From contig NZ_JASISP010000011.1 in NCBI RefSeq assembly GCF_030063185.1, forward strand, positions 47,746 to 111,745: a stretch of DNA of 64,000 bases, written 5' to 3'. The position numbers and the translations under genes were made by a program. This DNA comes from Arthrobacter sp. H35-D1. Its GTDB lineage: Bacteria > Actinomycetota > Actinomycetes > Actinomycetales > Micrococcaceae. The notes below the pieces were generated by a model. The model did not search any database, was not told the origin of the DNA, and was given only the letters and a program-made list of their open reading frames with translations. Positions 41,969-50,699 of the stretch are shown piece by piece (positions within the stretch are counted from its first letter, which is position 1; each line of letters starts with the position of its first letter).

Positions 41969-42020
41969 CGGCACTGCGGGCTAACGGCGTGGACCCTTAA
42001 GGGCCCGCAAAGCAGTGCCG
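41969..42020. terminator. Inverted repeat between convergent genes
   Basis: CGGCACTGC (41969-41977) and GCAGTGCCG (42012-42020) pair perfectly, with a further inner GCGGG/CCCGC pair. It lies between the RES gene and the convergent GAF regulator gene, fitting a shared terminator. Confidence 0.5.
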
Positions 42021-42086
42021 GCACTCGCAGCCCATGTTGTCCATTTCGAGGACCCGACAGGGCTTGGTGCCTTCAAGCTCATTGCC

Positions 42087-43355
42087 CTAGGATTCCAGCG
42101 CCTCCAGGTGAGCCACGACGGCGGCGCGCTTGGGTGAGCGCGGCGGCAGGAGACGCAGTGCACTGTGCCAGGCTTCGGCGTCGTCCGCGGCTTCGGGAAG
42201 CTGCAGGTAGGCCAGCACGACTTCGGGGCTGGCGTCGTTGAGGATGGCCTCGCGCAACAGCAGGCTGGTCCTGATTCGCAGCGCGGCCACGGCCGGCGCC
42301 TCCGAGCGAGGCAGCGCGGCCCCCTTGTAAATGTTCAGCGCCAGCCGGTGCGCTCCGCGGTCCAAGTAGCTGAGCACCTGGCCGGCGTCGACTACGAGGG
42401 TTCGTGGCAGGCGGTAGGGACGGGAATCCGGGACCAGGGAGGGGTGGTGCTTGTGCAGGAGCTTGCGCAGGCGCACCATTTCGGCGCGAATGCTCGTCAA
42501 CGAGGTGCCCTCGGGGTAGACCATGCCGGTGAGTTGCTCAGCACTCAAACCTGCCGGGTGCATGGCGAGCATGGTGAGGATTTCGGTGTGCCGTTCACTG
42601 AGTGCCACGGCCTCCCCGGCCAGGTGCAGCAAGCCGTGGTCGCGGCCCAGGATCTGCAGGCTGTCGCGGTACAAGGGCTTGGCCGGCCCGTTCGCTGCCT
42701 TCCGGGTGGCGGTGGACCGCGCGGGCCCGACATGGCTGCGGCGGGATGTCTCGGCCAGCCGTTCCAGCCGTTGGATGCGCAACTGGGCTTCGGCGGCTGC
42801 CACCGTGGCTTGGACCAGCGACAGCGTGTTGGCGCCCACCGCGTCCGGGCCGCCGGTGATGTCTACAACGCCCAGGAGGCCACCGGAATCAGGGTCGTGC
42901 ACCGGCACCGCAGTGCAGCTCCAGGAATGCACGGCCGGGTTGAAGTGCTCCTCGCCGACAATCTGCACGGCACGTCCCAAAGCAAGGGCCGTGCCCGGGG
43001 CGCTGGTCCCGGCAGCAGCTTCGGACCAGTCCGTGCCGCCGGCAAAGTTGATTTTCTCGCCGTGTGTGCGAGCGGCGGAGTCGCCCTCGACCCACAAAAG
43101 CCGGCCATGCTCATCGCCCACCGCAATGAGGAGGCCGGTGTCGTGGCTGGGTGCGATAAGCAGCGCCTGGATGACGGGCATGACGGCGGCGAGGGGGTGG
43201 TTGCGGCGGAACTCCTGCAGCTGCGAGTTTTCCCACACCAGCGGTGGAAGGACGTCCTCCGGTGTTGCGAAGGTGTCAAGGGAACGGCGCCACGAATCGC
43301 GCACCAGCGGGCGCATCTCCGGCAGGACCGAAAACAAGGGGTGCGTCGAGGGCAT
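42087..43355 (-). CDS. GAF-domain transcriptional regulator
   Basis: The protein has 422 residues from ATG at 43355. An N-terminal GAF-like sensor (about 20-200: LLIAVGDEHGRLLWVEGDSA..TALALGRAVQIVGEEHFNPAVHSWSCTAVPV) is followed by a winged-helix region near 270-340 (ALSERHTEILTMLAMHPAGLSAEQLTGMVYPEG). The type resembles the acetoin/aldehyde-responsive regulators of Arthrobacter that lie next to aldehyde dehydrogenase and DUF779 genes. Its target here is probably the dehydrogenase at 36.4-37.9 kb. An ATPase domain of the sigma-54 type is absent. Confidence 0.75.
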   Translation of the reverse strand: MPSTHPLFSVLPEMRPLVRDSWRRSLDTFATPEDVLPPLVWENSQLQEFRRNHPLAAVMPVIQALLIAPSHDTGLLIAVGDEHGRLLWVEGDSAARTHGEKINFAGGTDWSEAAAGTSAPGTALALGRAVQIVGEEHFNPAVHSWSCTAVPVHDPDSGGLLGVVDITGGPDAVGANTLSLVQATVAAAEAQLRIQRLERLAETSRRSHVGPARSTATRKAANGPAKPLYRDSLQILGRDHGLLHLAGEAVALSERHTEILTMLAMHPAGLSAEQLTGMVYPEGTSLTSIRAEMVRLRKLLHKHHPSLVPDSRPYRLPRTLVVDAGQVLSYLDRGAHRLALNIYKGAALPRSEAPAVAALRIRTSLLLREAILNDASPEVVLAYLQLPEAADDAEAWHSALRLLPPRSPKRAAVVAHLEALES

Positions 43356-43700
43356 GAACACTCCAAAACCAATCCAGGGAGGGCATCCGGCACAAATCCA
43401 AGGGGCTGTGCCGTGGCTCACAAGTCTAGCCCAGCCTCCGCCGTCCTCGACTTTGCAGTAGATGGCAATGCTGGCCGCGAACATTGCCGACTACTGCGCT
43501 TTCGCCGGGGGAGGACGCGCCGGGGAGGACGCGCCGGGTGAGGGCGGGTGGGAGCGCGGACGGGGCGAGGGCGGTGGTGGATGGCGCGGCGCGGAAGGGA
43601 GCGAGGCGAGGTCGCGGGGGAGAAGCGGCCAGTGGTGGCACCAAAAGGGCGGGCAGCGCCGAAGCGCCGCCCGCCCTCAGGTGGTTGCCGGGGTTGCCGG
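43356..43700. other. Intergenic region with short tandem repeat
   Basis: No gene is seen. A 14-base unit GGGGAGGACGCGCC is present twice in tandem near 43508-43535 in very G-rich sequence. The regulator promoter lies near 43360-43420, and the terminator of the MMPL gene at 43647-43676. Confidence 0.4.
43647..43676 (-). terminator. Terminator of MMPL gene
   Basis: GGGCGGGCAGCGC (43647-43659) pairs with GCGCCGCCCGCCC (43664-43676) with one mismatch. On the minus strand the stem is followed by TTTT, as required for termination of the MMPL transcript. Confidence 0.75.
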
Positions 43701-46415
43701 CTAGCGTGCCGGTTCGGGTTCCCCGCTCAGCGAGGAGGCGTCGTCTTCCACGTTCAGCGTGGCCAGCTTGGCGCCTTCAACGTCGACATCGGGCAGGAAC
43801 TTGTCCAGCCATTTCGGCAGCCACCAGGCGGACTTGCCCAGCAGGTGCATGGCGGCCGGGACAATCGTCATGCGCACCACGAACGCGTCAATGAGCACGC
43901 CGAACGCCAGCGCGAAGCCCAGCGGGCGCACCATGGTCAGGTGGCTGAAGATGAAGCCGGAGAACACGCTGATCATAATGATCGCAGCCGCCGTGACCAC
44001 CGGTGCTGCGTGCTTGAACCCGGTGCGCACCGCTTGCTTCGCATCCTGCCCGTGGGCGTACGCCTCGCGCATGCCGGAGGCGATGAACACCTGGTAGTCC
44101 ATGGCCAGGCCAAACAACACGCCAATCAAGATGATCGGCAGGAAGCTCAGCACGGCTCCGGGATTGGCAACATCAAAAATGCCTCCCAGCCAGCCCCACT
44201 GGTACACGGCCACCACGCCGCCAAAGGCCGCAACCAGCGAGAGTAGGAAGCCGGCAGTGGCCAGCAGCGGCACCAGGATGGAGCGGAACACCAGAATCAG
44301 CAGGATCAGTGAAAGTCCGACGACGATGGCCAGGTAGGGCGGCAGCGCCGCTCCCAGCTTTTCCGAGACATCGACGTTGGCCGCGGTCTGCCCCGTCAAG
44401 CCGATGGCGACGTCGTACTTGGCTTCGATGGTGGAGCCCTCGGTCCGCAGGTCGTGGATCACCTGGACAGTGCTTTCGCTGGCAGGGCCCTCGGTGGGGA
44501 TGACCTGGTAGATGGCGGTGCGCAGATCCCCGCTGACTGTGACGGGAATGGCGGCCTTGACGTTCTCGACACCGCGCAGCTCGTCGGCCACATCCAGGTT
44601 AAGCGCCGTTGCGCCGGCCTTGTCCAATCCGGCCGGCAGTGATCCCACCACAATGATGGGCCCGTTCATGCCTTCACCAAAGTTCTTGCCGGTGATGGAG
44701 TACGCCTGGTAGGCGCTGGAATCGACAGGTTCGGAGCCGCCGTCGGGCAGTGCCAGACGCAGTCCTGCGGCCGGGATGGCGATGACAGCCAGTGCCACCA
44801 CGGCGCCGACAAGGGAAATGACGGGGTGCTTGGTGACAAGACCGCCCCAGCCGCGGGCGCTGCGGGCAATGTCTGCCGCCTCATCCGCTGCTGTCTTCTC
44901 GGAGTCGCTCATGCCCACGAGGGTGGCCTCGTGCTTGGCCGTGGCGGCGGTGTTCTTCCGCCAAGCTTTCTTGGAGATGATCCGGGTGCCGATCAAGGAC
45001 AGCAGGGCCGGGGTCAGGGTCAGGGCAATCAGCACCGAGACGGCGACCGTTGCCGCTGCGGCCAGGCCGAGGATGGCCAGGAACGGCAACCCCGTCACCG
45101 AGAGCGCCGCCAGGGCAATGACAACAGTGAGGCCGGCAAAGGTGACGGCATTGCCTGAGGTGCCGGTGGCCTTGGCGATGGACACGCGCGTTTCCATGCC
45201 CGCCAGCAGCTGCTGGCGGTGCCTGTTGACGATGAACAGGGAGTAGTCGATTCCCACCGCCAGTCCCAGCATCAACGCCAGCATGGGGGAGATGGAGGAC
45301 ATTTCAATGACAGTTGTGAGGGCCATGGTGCCGCCCACACCGATGCCGACGCCCACCACGGCCATCAGCAGCGGCAGGCCGGCGGCCACAAAAGTGCCCA
45401 GCATGATCAACAGCACGGCGGCTGCAACGGCGATGCCCAGCACTTCCGAGATGCCGAACAGCTCGGAGACGTCCTCGACGATCTCCTTGCTGTAGGAGAC
45501 CGTCACACCGTTGGATTCCAAGGTGTTCAGCTTGTCCTGGACCAGCTGGCGGTTGGCCGGGGTGACGGCGTTCATGGACTCGGTGAACTGAATCTGCCCG
45601 ATGGCAGCCTTGCCGTTCTCGGAGACGAACACGATCCCTGCCGCAGCGTCTGCACTGCGTTGTCCGGTGGCAAGTTCAGCCTTTTTGGCAGCGAGGGTGG
45701 CTTCCCCGTCCTTGAACTTGGCCAGGCCTGCTTCGTACTGGTCCTGTCCGGCCTGCCATTGCGCCTTCTTCTGGGCAAACGCAGCTTTCTGTGCGTCAAG
45801 CTGCCCCTGGGCCCCCGCAAGTTGTGCGGCTGCGGCCTCGGCCTGCGGCGAACCTGCCGGCAGCCCGGCGATCTGGGACTTTTGCGCGTCCAGCTGGGCC
45901 TGTCCGGCCTGCAGCTGCGCTTCGCCGTCGTCCAGTTGGGTTTTAGCTGCGGCCAGTTCCTTGGCTGCGGCATCCAGAGCAGGCTTTTTGGAAGCGGCTT
46001 CGGCTTCGCCGGCGGCAAGTTGCTTGGCCCCATCGGCAAGTTTGGCATCTCCGTCTGCCTTGGCCGCAGTCACCGCGAACGGGTCAATGACGCCCTTGAC
46101 ACTGGGCACGGCGGTCACTGTTTCCAAGGCGGCCGTGATGTCCTTTTCTTGGGCCGCTGTCAGCGGTTCGCCATTGGTGCTTGTGAACACCACCGATCCC
46201 GTGCCTCCGGAGGCCTCGGGCAGCTCGGCCTGCAGCTTGTCCGCCATCTGCTGGGTTTCGGTGCCGGGAATCTCGAAGTTGTTGGACATCGGTCCCATGA
46301 ACAAGACGGCAGCGCCGCCCACCATGCCCATGATGACGGCCCAGGCGGCAATTACAAGCCACGCGCGGCGTGCCGCGAGCCTTCCGAGTCGATAAAGCCA
46401 AAGCGCCATGATCAT
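43701..46415 (-). CDS. MMPL-family RND exporter
   Basis: The protein has 904 residues, start ATG at 46415 or 46409. Transmembrane helix 1 is near residue 20 (AWLVIAAWAVIMGMVGGAAVL). An extended extracytoplasmic part between about 110 and 290 is a long Ala/Gln/Lys-rich coiled coil (LAAAKTQLDDGEAQLQAGQA and repeats). Then come two blocks of five or six helices with MMPL motifs such as GLAVGIDYSLFIVNRHRQQL and FGLAMDYQVFIASGMREAY. It exports lipids or drugs by proton motive force. A TetR repressor gene with operator lies directly upstream. Confidence 0.88.
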   Translation of the reverse strand: MIMALWLYRLGRLAARRAWLVIAAWAVIMGMVGGAAVLFMGPMSNNFEIPGTETQQMADKLQAELPEASGGTGSVVFTSTNGEPLTAAQEKDITAALETVTAVPSVKGVIDPFAVTAAKADGDAKLADGAKQLAAGEAEAASKKPALDAAAKELAAAKTQLDDGEAQLQAGQAQLDAQKSQIAGLPAGSPQAEAAAAQLAGAQGQLDAQKAAFAQKKAQWQAGQDQYEAGLAKFKDGEATLAAKKAELATGQRSADAAAGIVFVSENGKAAIGQIQFTESMNAVTPANRQLVQDKLNTLESNGVTVSYSKEIVEDVSELFGISEVLGIAVAAAVLLIMLGTFVAAGLPLLMAVVGVGIGVGGTMALTTVIEMSSISPMLALMLGLAVGIDYSLFIVNRHRQQLLAGMETRVSIAKATGTSGNAVTFAGLTVVIALAALSVTGLPFLAILGLAAAATVAVSVLIALTLTPALLSLIGTRIISKKAWRKNTAATAKHEATLVGMSDSEKTAADEAADIARSARGWGGLVTKHPVISLVGAVVALAVIAIPAAGLRLALPDGGSEPVDSSAYQAYSITGKNFGEGMNGPIIVVGSLPAGLDKAGATALNLDVADELRGVENVKAAIPVTVSGDLRTAIYQVIPTEGPASESTVQVIHDLRTEGSTIEAKYDVAIGLTGQTAANVDVSEKLGAALPPYLAIVVGLSLILLILVFRSILVPLLATAGFLLSLVAAFGGVVAVYQWGWLGGIFDVANPGAVLSFLPIILIGVLFGLAMDYQVFIASGMREAYAHGQDAKQAVRTGFKHAAPVVTAAAIIMISVFSGFIFSHLTMVRPLGFALAFGVLIDAFVVRMTIVPAAMHLLGKSAWWLPKWLDKFLPDVDVEGAKLATLNVEDDASSLSGEPEPAR

Positions 46416-46456
46416 TCCATTCTTTGTGGTGGCCCGCTCAAGCAGGCGCCGGGGTT

Positions 46457-47071
46457 TTAGCTGTGGAAGCCGTTGCGGATCAAGCCGAGGGTGCTGGCCA
46501 GCAGGTCCCGCAGATCGGCCAGTGATTCTTCGGTGATGTTGGTTCCGTGTTTCTGGAACCAGACTTGGAAGGCGCCCTTGCAACTGCCGACGACGGCACC
46601 CACCAGGGCGTGGAGGTACAGTTCATCGGTTCCCGACGGGAGGCGCTGCCTGGCCAAATCGGTGATTTTTAGGCTACATTCCTCCCAAGCCTGGAGCTGG
46701 AAGCGATCCAACTGGGGGTCTTGGGTAAGGGTGAAGGTTTCGGCCAGGATGGCCAGGTCGCGGGCGTTGCCCCCGGCTGAAAGTGCGGCTTGGGCCGATT
46801 CAAGCAAGGGTTCATCGACCGGTCGGGCAACGAGTTGCACAATGACCTGGTCCAAGTAGTTTTGCGTGAAGCTGGCCACGGCGGCTTCCACCGAGGAGAA
46901 GTAGTTGAAGAAGGTGCGCCGGGATACCCCTGCGGCGGCGGCTACGTCGTCGACAGTGAAAGCGTTGAAGTCGCGATTGCGCAGAAAATCCAGGGCGGCA
47001 GTGGCGATGCTCTCCCTGGTGGCTGCTTTGTTCAGCTCGCGGCGGGAGACGGGTGGCGGCGTTGTGTTCAC
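46457..47071 (-). CDS. TetR-family repressor of the MMPL operon
   Basis: The protein has 204 residues, start GTG at 47071. Helix-turn-helix: ATRESIATAALDFLRNRDFN, then FTVDDVAAAAGVSRRTFFNYF. The C-terminal helical domain should bind the inducer. It is upstream of, and on the same strand as, the MMPL exporter, 41 bases apart. A 26-base palindrome just before its start is the expected binding site, so it probably represses both genes. Confidence 0.88.
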   Translation of the reverse strand: MNTTPPPVSRRELNKAATRESIATAALDFLRNRDFNAFTVDDVAAAAGVSRRTFFNYFSSVEAAVASFTQNYLDQVIVQLVARPVDEPLLESAQAALSAGGNARDLAILAETFTLTQDPQLDRFQLQAWEECSLKITDLARQRLPSGTDELYLHALVGAVVGSCKGAFQVWFQKHGTNITEESLADLRDLLASTLGLIRNGFHS

Positions 47072-47078
47072 ATCTCTA

Positions 47079-47104
47079 CACTAAGTGCAAGTTTGCACTT
47101 AGTG
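47079..47104. promoter_or_regulatory. TetR operator, 26-base palindrome
   Basis: CACTAAGTGCAA (47079-47090) and TTGCACTTAGTG (47093-47104) are perfectly complementary with a 2-base spacer. It lies eight bases upstream of the repressor start. Size and symmetry are those of TetR-family operators. Confidence 0.85.
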
Positions 47105-47545
47105 CAAACTGATGTTTCGCTCCTGGCGCCGACAAGGCAGGTGCGCAGACGGGGGCTTTAGGATCCCAAATTGTTTGACACTTCTCCCAATTTCGTGACA
47201 CCAGCATGTCACTTTTCCCAATTTCATAGCACCAGTCCTTTGTCTGGTTGTAGTCGTAGTCAGAACTAAGCCCCCTGGGGCCGATGATCTGGGCGTTCTA
47301 CAAGGGAGATCCTCTGCGGTACGGCCCACTGGGGGATTGCCAGCCGGGAACGATAACAGACTGATCTCCGGGGGTGCCATCGGGCATCTTTGGGAAGGGA
47401 TGGTTTTCGGATGGCTAGTTGGTAGACGGATCGATTCATCTCCCACTGATCGGATTTTTCTACACCTGCCAAGATATTGGTTCTGAAGGCGTCGAACCGC
47501 CAATGGCTGAAGTGGTCGGTTGAATATGAGCGAGAGGACGAAGGT
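47105..47545. other. Left terminal part of cargo element 4 and cargo leader
   Basis: No gene is seen. This contains the target duplication GGGGC (47152-47156), the element tip (47157) and terminal boxes (47175-47235). Then about 300 bases lead to the first cargo gene. Confidence 0.5.
47157..47260 (+). repeat. Left terminal repeat of cargo element 4
   Basis: Two tandem boxes spaced 31 bases apart have the same layout as in element 1. After them, CAGTCCTTTGTCTGGTTG corresponds to CAGTCATTGGCTTGGTTG of element 2. Confidence 0.7.
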
Positions 47546-47845
47546 ATGAGCTCGCAGAGCTCCGGCATGATCAAGTGTTACGTGGAGCGCTTCGAGCACC
47601 CTGACGGGATGTATGACCTCCGCCTTCGTGAGAAGTTGACCCGACGGACGGTGCGGGTCCTTTCTGACCAACAGATATTTCAGCAGCTCGCACCGATGTC
47701 GCACCTGCTGCAGGACTGCTATGCCCACGGCGGCGGGCTCATCCAGCCTCGGAACCGCGAGGAGCACGTCGCCATCGTCGCACCAATCTTCACTCAGAAC
47801 GCGCAAGAGATTATGGGGTGTGCCTCGATGAAGAGTTCTCCGTGA
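47546..47845 (+). CDS. Unknown cargo protein, paralogous to the next gene
   Basis: The protein has 99 residues from ATG at 47546. The core CYVERFEHPDGMYDLRLREKLTRRTVRVL aligns with CYIEECPGENESLGLRLREKITGRKVEMY in the next protein, so the two share a domain. No known family is recognised. The stop overlaps the next start (GTGA). Codon use is less GC-biased than in the neighbourhood. It is likely one subunit of a two-component system whose second part carries the HEPN-like tail. Confidence 0.6.
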   Translation: MSSQSSGMIKCYVERFEHPDGMYDLRLREKLTRRTVRVLSDQQIFQQLAPMSHLLQDCYAHGGGLIQPRNREEHVAIVAPIFTQNAQEIMGCASMKSSP

Positions 47846-48528
47846 AGGTCAATATCTTGTCCGCACGTAAAATCTCTCCGCCCCTCTCCGTATGGTGCTA
47901 TATCGAGGAGTGCCCCGGCGAGAATGAGAGTCTCGGACTCCGGCTCCGGGAGAAGATTACCGGCCGCAAGGTCGAGATGTACGTCAAGACTAAGGACCAC
48001 TTGACCGATTTCCTTGCTAGCCCGCGCATCACGGCCGCGTCCAAGTTCATGCCGAACCTCTATGAGAAGGACGGGTACCACGACTACGTGCTGGTCTCTG
48101 GCGGGACTGCCGTGGACTCGCATGACGTGCTCCTCTTCGAAGGCGATGCCCAGCTCACCTGCCTGCTCGGTCCGTTACCGGATACCGCGTACCGGGATGC
48201 GTTCCGCGTTCTGGAGGAGGATTCTGCAGCCGCGGCGCACTCACGTACGGCTGTAAAACATTTCGATAGAGGCCATTACCGCGAGGCCGTGCTCTCCGCA
48301 CGTCTCGCGGTAGAGATGGCCTGCGGCGGGCGTGGTGTGGACCTGAAGCACCGTCTCGCTGGGGCACCCCAGGATGTTCTGACGGCCGGAGACGCCCTTC
48401 AGGCGAAGCGCAATATCGCCGTCCATGAGGGTGAAACAAGAGTCGAACAGTCTGACGCACTGGAAGCGATCGGCGCGATGAATCAGCTCCTTGCCTACAT
48501 GGAGCTGAAGGTCACCCCACGCGAATAG
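47842..48528 (+). CDS. Unknown cargo protein with HEPN-like C-terminal domain
   Basis: The protein has 228 residues from GTG at 47842 overlapping the previous stop; an upstream GTG at 47818 is possible. N-terminal residues 1-100 share a domain with the preceding gene. The C-terminal half is helical: DRGHYREAVLSARLAVEMACGG, then ALQAKRNIAVHEGE, with R-N-x3-H at residues 190-195. That is the HEPN ribonuclease motif (R-x4-6-H), in the layout of DUF4145-like HEPN domains. HEPN proteins commonly act as RNases in toxin or anti-phage systems. Function is inferred only. Confidence 0.55.
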   Translation: MKVNILSARKISPPLSVWCYIEECPGENESLGLRLREKITGRKVEMYVKTKDHLTDFLASPRITAASKFMPNLYEKDGYHDYVLVSGGTAVDSHDVLLFEGDAQLTCLLGPLPDTAYRDAFRVLEEDSAAAAHSRTAVKHFDRGHYREAVLSARLAVEMACGGRGVDLKHRLAGAPQDVLTAGDALQAKRNIAVHEGETRVEQSDALEAIGAMNQLLAYMELKVTPRE

Positions 48529-48682
48529 ATGGAATTGCTTTTATGCCGTTGGTACCGCTCCAGCCTGACACGTAGGGGCATGGTGAAGGATGGCCAAAGA
48601 GAGCAGGAACCGACCAGGGGGTTAGTCAGCACTCCCGGACCCAGGTCAGCGGACAGTTTCGCCTCCTTCTTGACCCACTTGA

Positions 48683-48696
48683 TACCACTAATGGTA
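48683..48696. promoter_or_regulatory. Operator-like palindrome upstream of hicAB
   Basis: TACCA (48683-48687) and TGGTA (48692-48696) are separated by CTAA, 10 bases before the hicA start. Actinobacterial HicAB loci often have such ACCATTA-type palindromes, bound by HicB. Confidence 0.55.
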
Positions 48697-48706
48697 CTAT
48701 TATCGT

Positions 48707-49003
48707 ATGGGGAAAGCGGAGAAGGCTTTGGCCAAGATGCGCCAGAATCCGACCTCCGTCCGGTACGAAGACGTTGTCCGGGTTTGCGACGAGTACTTCG
48801 GCGAACCAAGACAAAGCGGAACATCCCACAGGGTCTACGCAACCCCGTGGGGCGGCGATCCACGGGTGAATATCCAGAACAAGAACGGCGAAGCCAAGCC
48901 GTATCAGGTGAAACAAGTCCTCGAAGCGGTCAGGAAAATCGAGGCAATGAAGGCCGAAGAGGCGGAATCTGATGAAAAGGATTCCGAGGAGGGGGAGCAG
49001 TGA
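48707..49003 (+). CDS. hicA: HicA-family toxin
   Basis: The protein has 98 residues. The conserved block RYEDVVRVCDEYFGEPRQSG, catalytic His41 in TSHRVYATPWGGDPRVNIQN, and KPYQVKQVLEAV identify HicA. HicA binds and cleaves mRNA. The C-terminal acidic tail (KAEEAESDEKDSEEGEQ) is longer than usual. It precedes and overlaps hicB. It is a passenger of cargo element 4. Confidence 0.85.
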   Translation: MGKAEKALAKMRQNPTSVRYEDVVRVCDEYFGEPRQSGTSHRVYATPWGGDPRVNIQNKNGEAKPYQVKQVLEAVRKIEAMKAEEAESDEKDSEEGEQ

Positions 49004-49326
49004 ATATCGCAGAGCACTACAGCTACCGAGTAAACTGGTCGGTTGAAGACCAGGAGTTCGTCGGTACCGTCTTGGAGCTGCCGTCCCTGTCATGGCTCGA
49101 AGATGACTCAGGAGTAGCCTTCTCCGGTATCCGGAAGCTGGCTGCCGACGTCGTGGCCGACTTGGAAGCCAATGGTGAGCCCGTTCCCGAACCGCTGTCC
49201 GAGCGCAACTACTCCGGCAAATTCGTGGTCCGAATCCCCCCGCAGGCCCACCGCCGTCTGGCGGAAGAGGCCGCCGAACAGAACGTCTCCCTCAACCGTC
49301 TTGCTTCCTTAAAGCTCTCCGCTTAG
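49000..49326 (+). CDS. hicB: HicB-family antitoxin
   Basis: The protein has 108 residues from GTG at 49000, overlapping the hicA stop by four bases. N-terminal HicB fold: YRVNWSVEDQEFVGTVLELP, SWLEDDSGVAFSGIRKLAADV. C-terminal ribbon-helix-helix: GKFVVRIPPQAHRRLAEEAA, VSLNRLASLKL. It binds the toxin and the operator. Confidence 0.87.
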   Translation: MNIAEHYSYRVNWSVEDQEFVGTVLELPSLSWLEDDSGVAFSGIRKLAADVVADLEANGEPVPEPLSERNYSGKFVVRIPPQAHRRLAEEAAEQNVSLNRLASLKLSA

Positions 49327-49468
49327 GAACGGACAAGACCCTCCGGGCCATCATCGAAAGTTCCCGAAAACCCTTGTCAGCCAACGGGCCGGGGAGTGTT
49401 TTTCCTGCGTCCACACACATCGGGTGTGCCGGGGATCCGCCGGGCCTCCGGCCCCGAAAGGAAGTTCC
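49327..49468. other. Possible terminator region after hicAB
   Basis: A G+C-rich stretch near 49425-49455 (CCGGGGATCCGCCGGGCCTCCGGCCCCG) forms imperfect stems and is followed by AAAGG. It may end hicAB transcription. Confidence 0.35.
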
Positions 49469-49654
49469 GTGTCTTACACTCCAGTTCTTCCGCGCCTCAC
49501 CGCCCCGGATCTTCCGCTGGCCAAACCGATGCTCTTTGTCGATCCCAAATCTGAGGACCCCTTGCGGCCGTATGGATCCGTGTCGAAGTCGATGCTCTGG
49601 AAGCAACCGCCTGAGAAAGTCCTGTTCAGAGTGTTCGCCAGGCTTTGGAATTGA
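49469..49654 (+). CDS. Small ORF of unknown function
   Basis: 61 residues from GTG at 49469, preceded by GAAAGGAAG. Sequence starts MSYTPVLPRLTAPDLPLAK, continues LFVDPKSEDPLRPYG and ends FARLWN. Composition is protein-like and soluble, no family known. Overlaps the 3' end of the broken gene on the other strand by 29 bases. It may be a truncated gene. Confidence 0.35.
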   Translation: MSYTPVLPRLTAPDLPLAKPMLFVDPKSEDPLRPYGSVSKSMLWKQPPEKVLFRVFARLWN

Positions 49655-50625
49655 GTAATTGGAGAGCATCTGTCGGATTTCTGATGTGCTGGGCCAAATC
49701 CTTTAGTTTGGCGGGATAGGTACGCGGGTTTGAGGTCAGGGTGGCTTTGTCAAAGTGGGCATGAAGCCTACGACGTAGCCCCAGAGGAATTGTGTTGGCA
49801 ATATCGGTTTCCAGTTGGTGTGCTTCTTGCCGATAGTGCGGAGGGCCTATTGCGCATTAGGCGTTCGATGGCTGATTTTGGTAGCGGCGTAGGCAGCCGT
49901 GCTGCTTCAAGCAATCGTGCCGCTGCAGTGTGCACCCACGGATCTGCCGGTTCAGTTGTCAGTGGAACCGGGATCCGCTGTACTGCATGGATGGCTTTGA
50001 GGTTAACTGCGATTGAAATACTTGAAGGGTCCTCATGGGTGTTCACGTAGCGGAAAATGTCGATGCTAGGGGAGCATCATTCGACCAATTGGACGTCACC
50101 GACCCAGTTGGTAGGTTCCTTGTGTACGCCAGGTTCAATGGCAGCGTCGGGGCGTAGCTGCACTCGATACAAATAGAATTGGTCTTCCGAAATGTCTTGG
50201 TCTTTCATCCGCCTAAGCATGTTCCCGATGGCTGACTCGTATGTACCTAAGTGCAATGCTTTGCTCGTCTGACGTTGAGCCCAGCGTTCCAGTGCCCGGC
50301 CATCTGTGCCGATGTGCTGGTATTTTTGCCTAGTTTCGTCGGATAGGCGGGCGATGGGGTCGAAGTTTGGGTCAGGCCAGCTTGAGTGTGTAGAGGTGTG
50401 GTACCAGTACGTGGCCTGCACGTTCGTATCGTCGTAGGAGGGGTCGTCCTGTGCGGCCCAGAAATTGGGACGCTCCTCAACTTGGCAGTCTGTGCCACAG
50501 CTTGGGCACGTCTCTTCTCCCTGATTGAAGCGATCTAACCATTTGTCGTTGGTTTTCCACTCATAGCTACAACTTCCACAGCGCATCCCTCGGAGGCGTT
50601 CGAAATTCACTTTCCGCTCAATCAC
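49626..50625 (-). pseudogene. Broken cargo gene with zinc ribbon and ART-like features
   Basis: Start ATG at 50625. Residues 1-60 contain a zinc ribbon (CGSC..CPSCG), then ATYWYHTSTHSSWPDP and a long C-terminal half with FYLYRVQLRPDAAIEPG and NWVGDVQLVE. An in-frame TGA follows at 50077-50079 (CGA to TGA would restore Arg). The same frame continues CSPSIDIFRYVNTHED, AIHAVQRIPVPL to SAIERLMRNR. Then near 49840 the protein-like signal moves to another frame (HQLETDIANTIPLGLRRRLH) and runs to a stop at 49626. So a gene of about 333 codons has one stop and one frameshift. The H-T-S and R blocks hint at an ADP-ribosyltransferase or RES-like toxin. Confidence 0.6.
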
Positions 50626-50699
50626 AAGATCAGCTTCCCATGACCCGCTGAGTCATGGAAACGTGCTGCCTACATACCGGACGCGAGTTGTAGCCTTTC

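Noticed and set aside
43508..43535. GGGGAGGACGCGCC tandem duplication as regulatory element
   Set aside because: Simple G-rich slippage in an intergenic region; too short to support a function.
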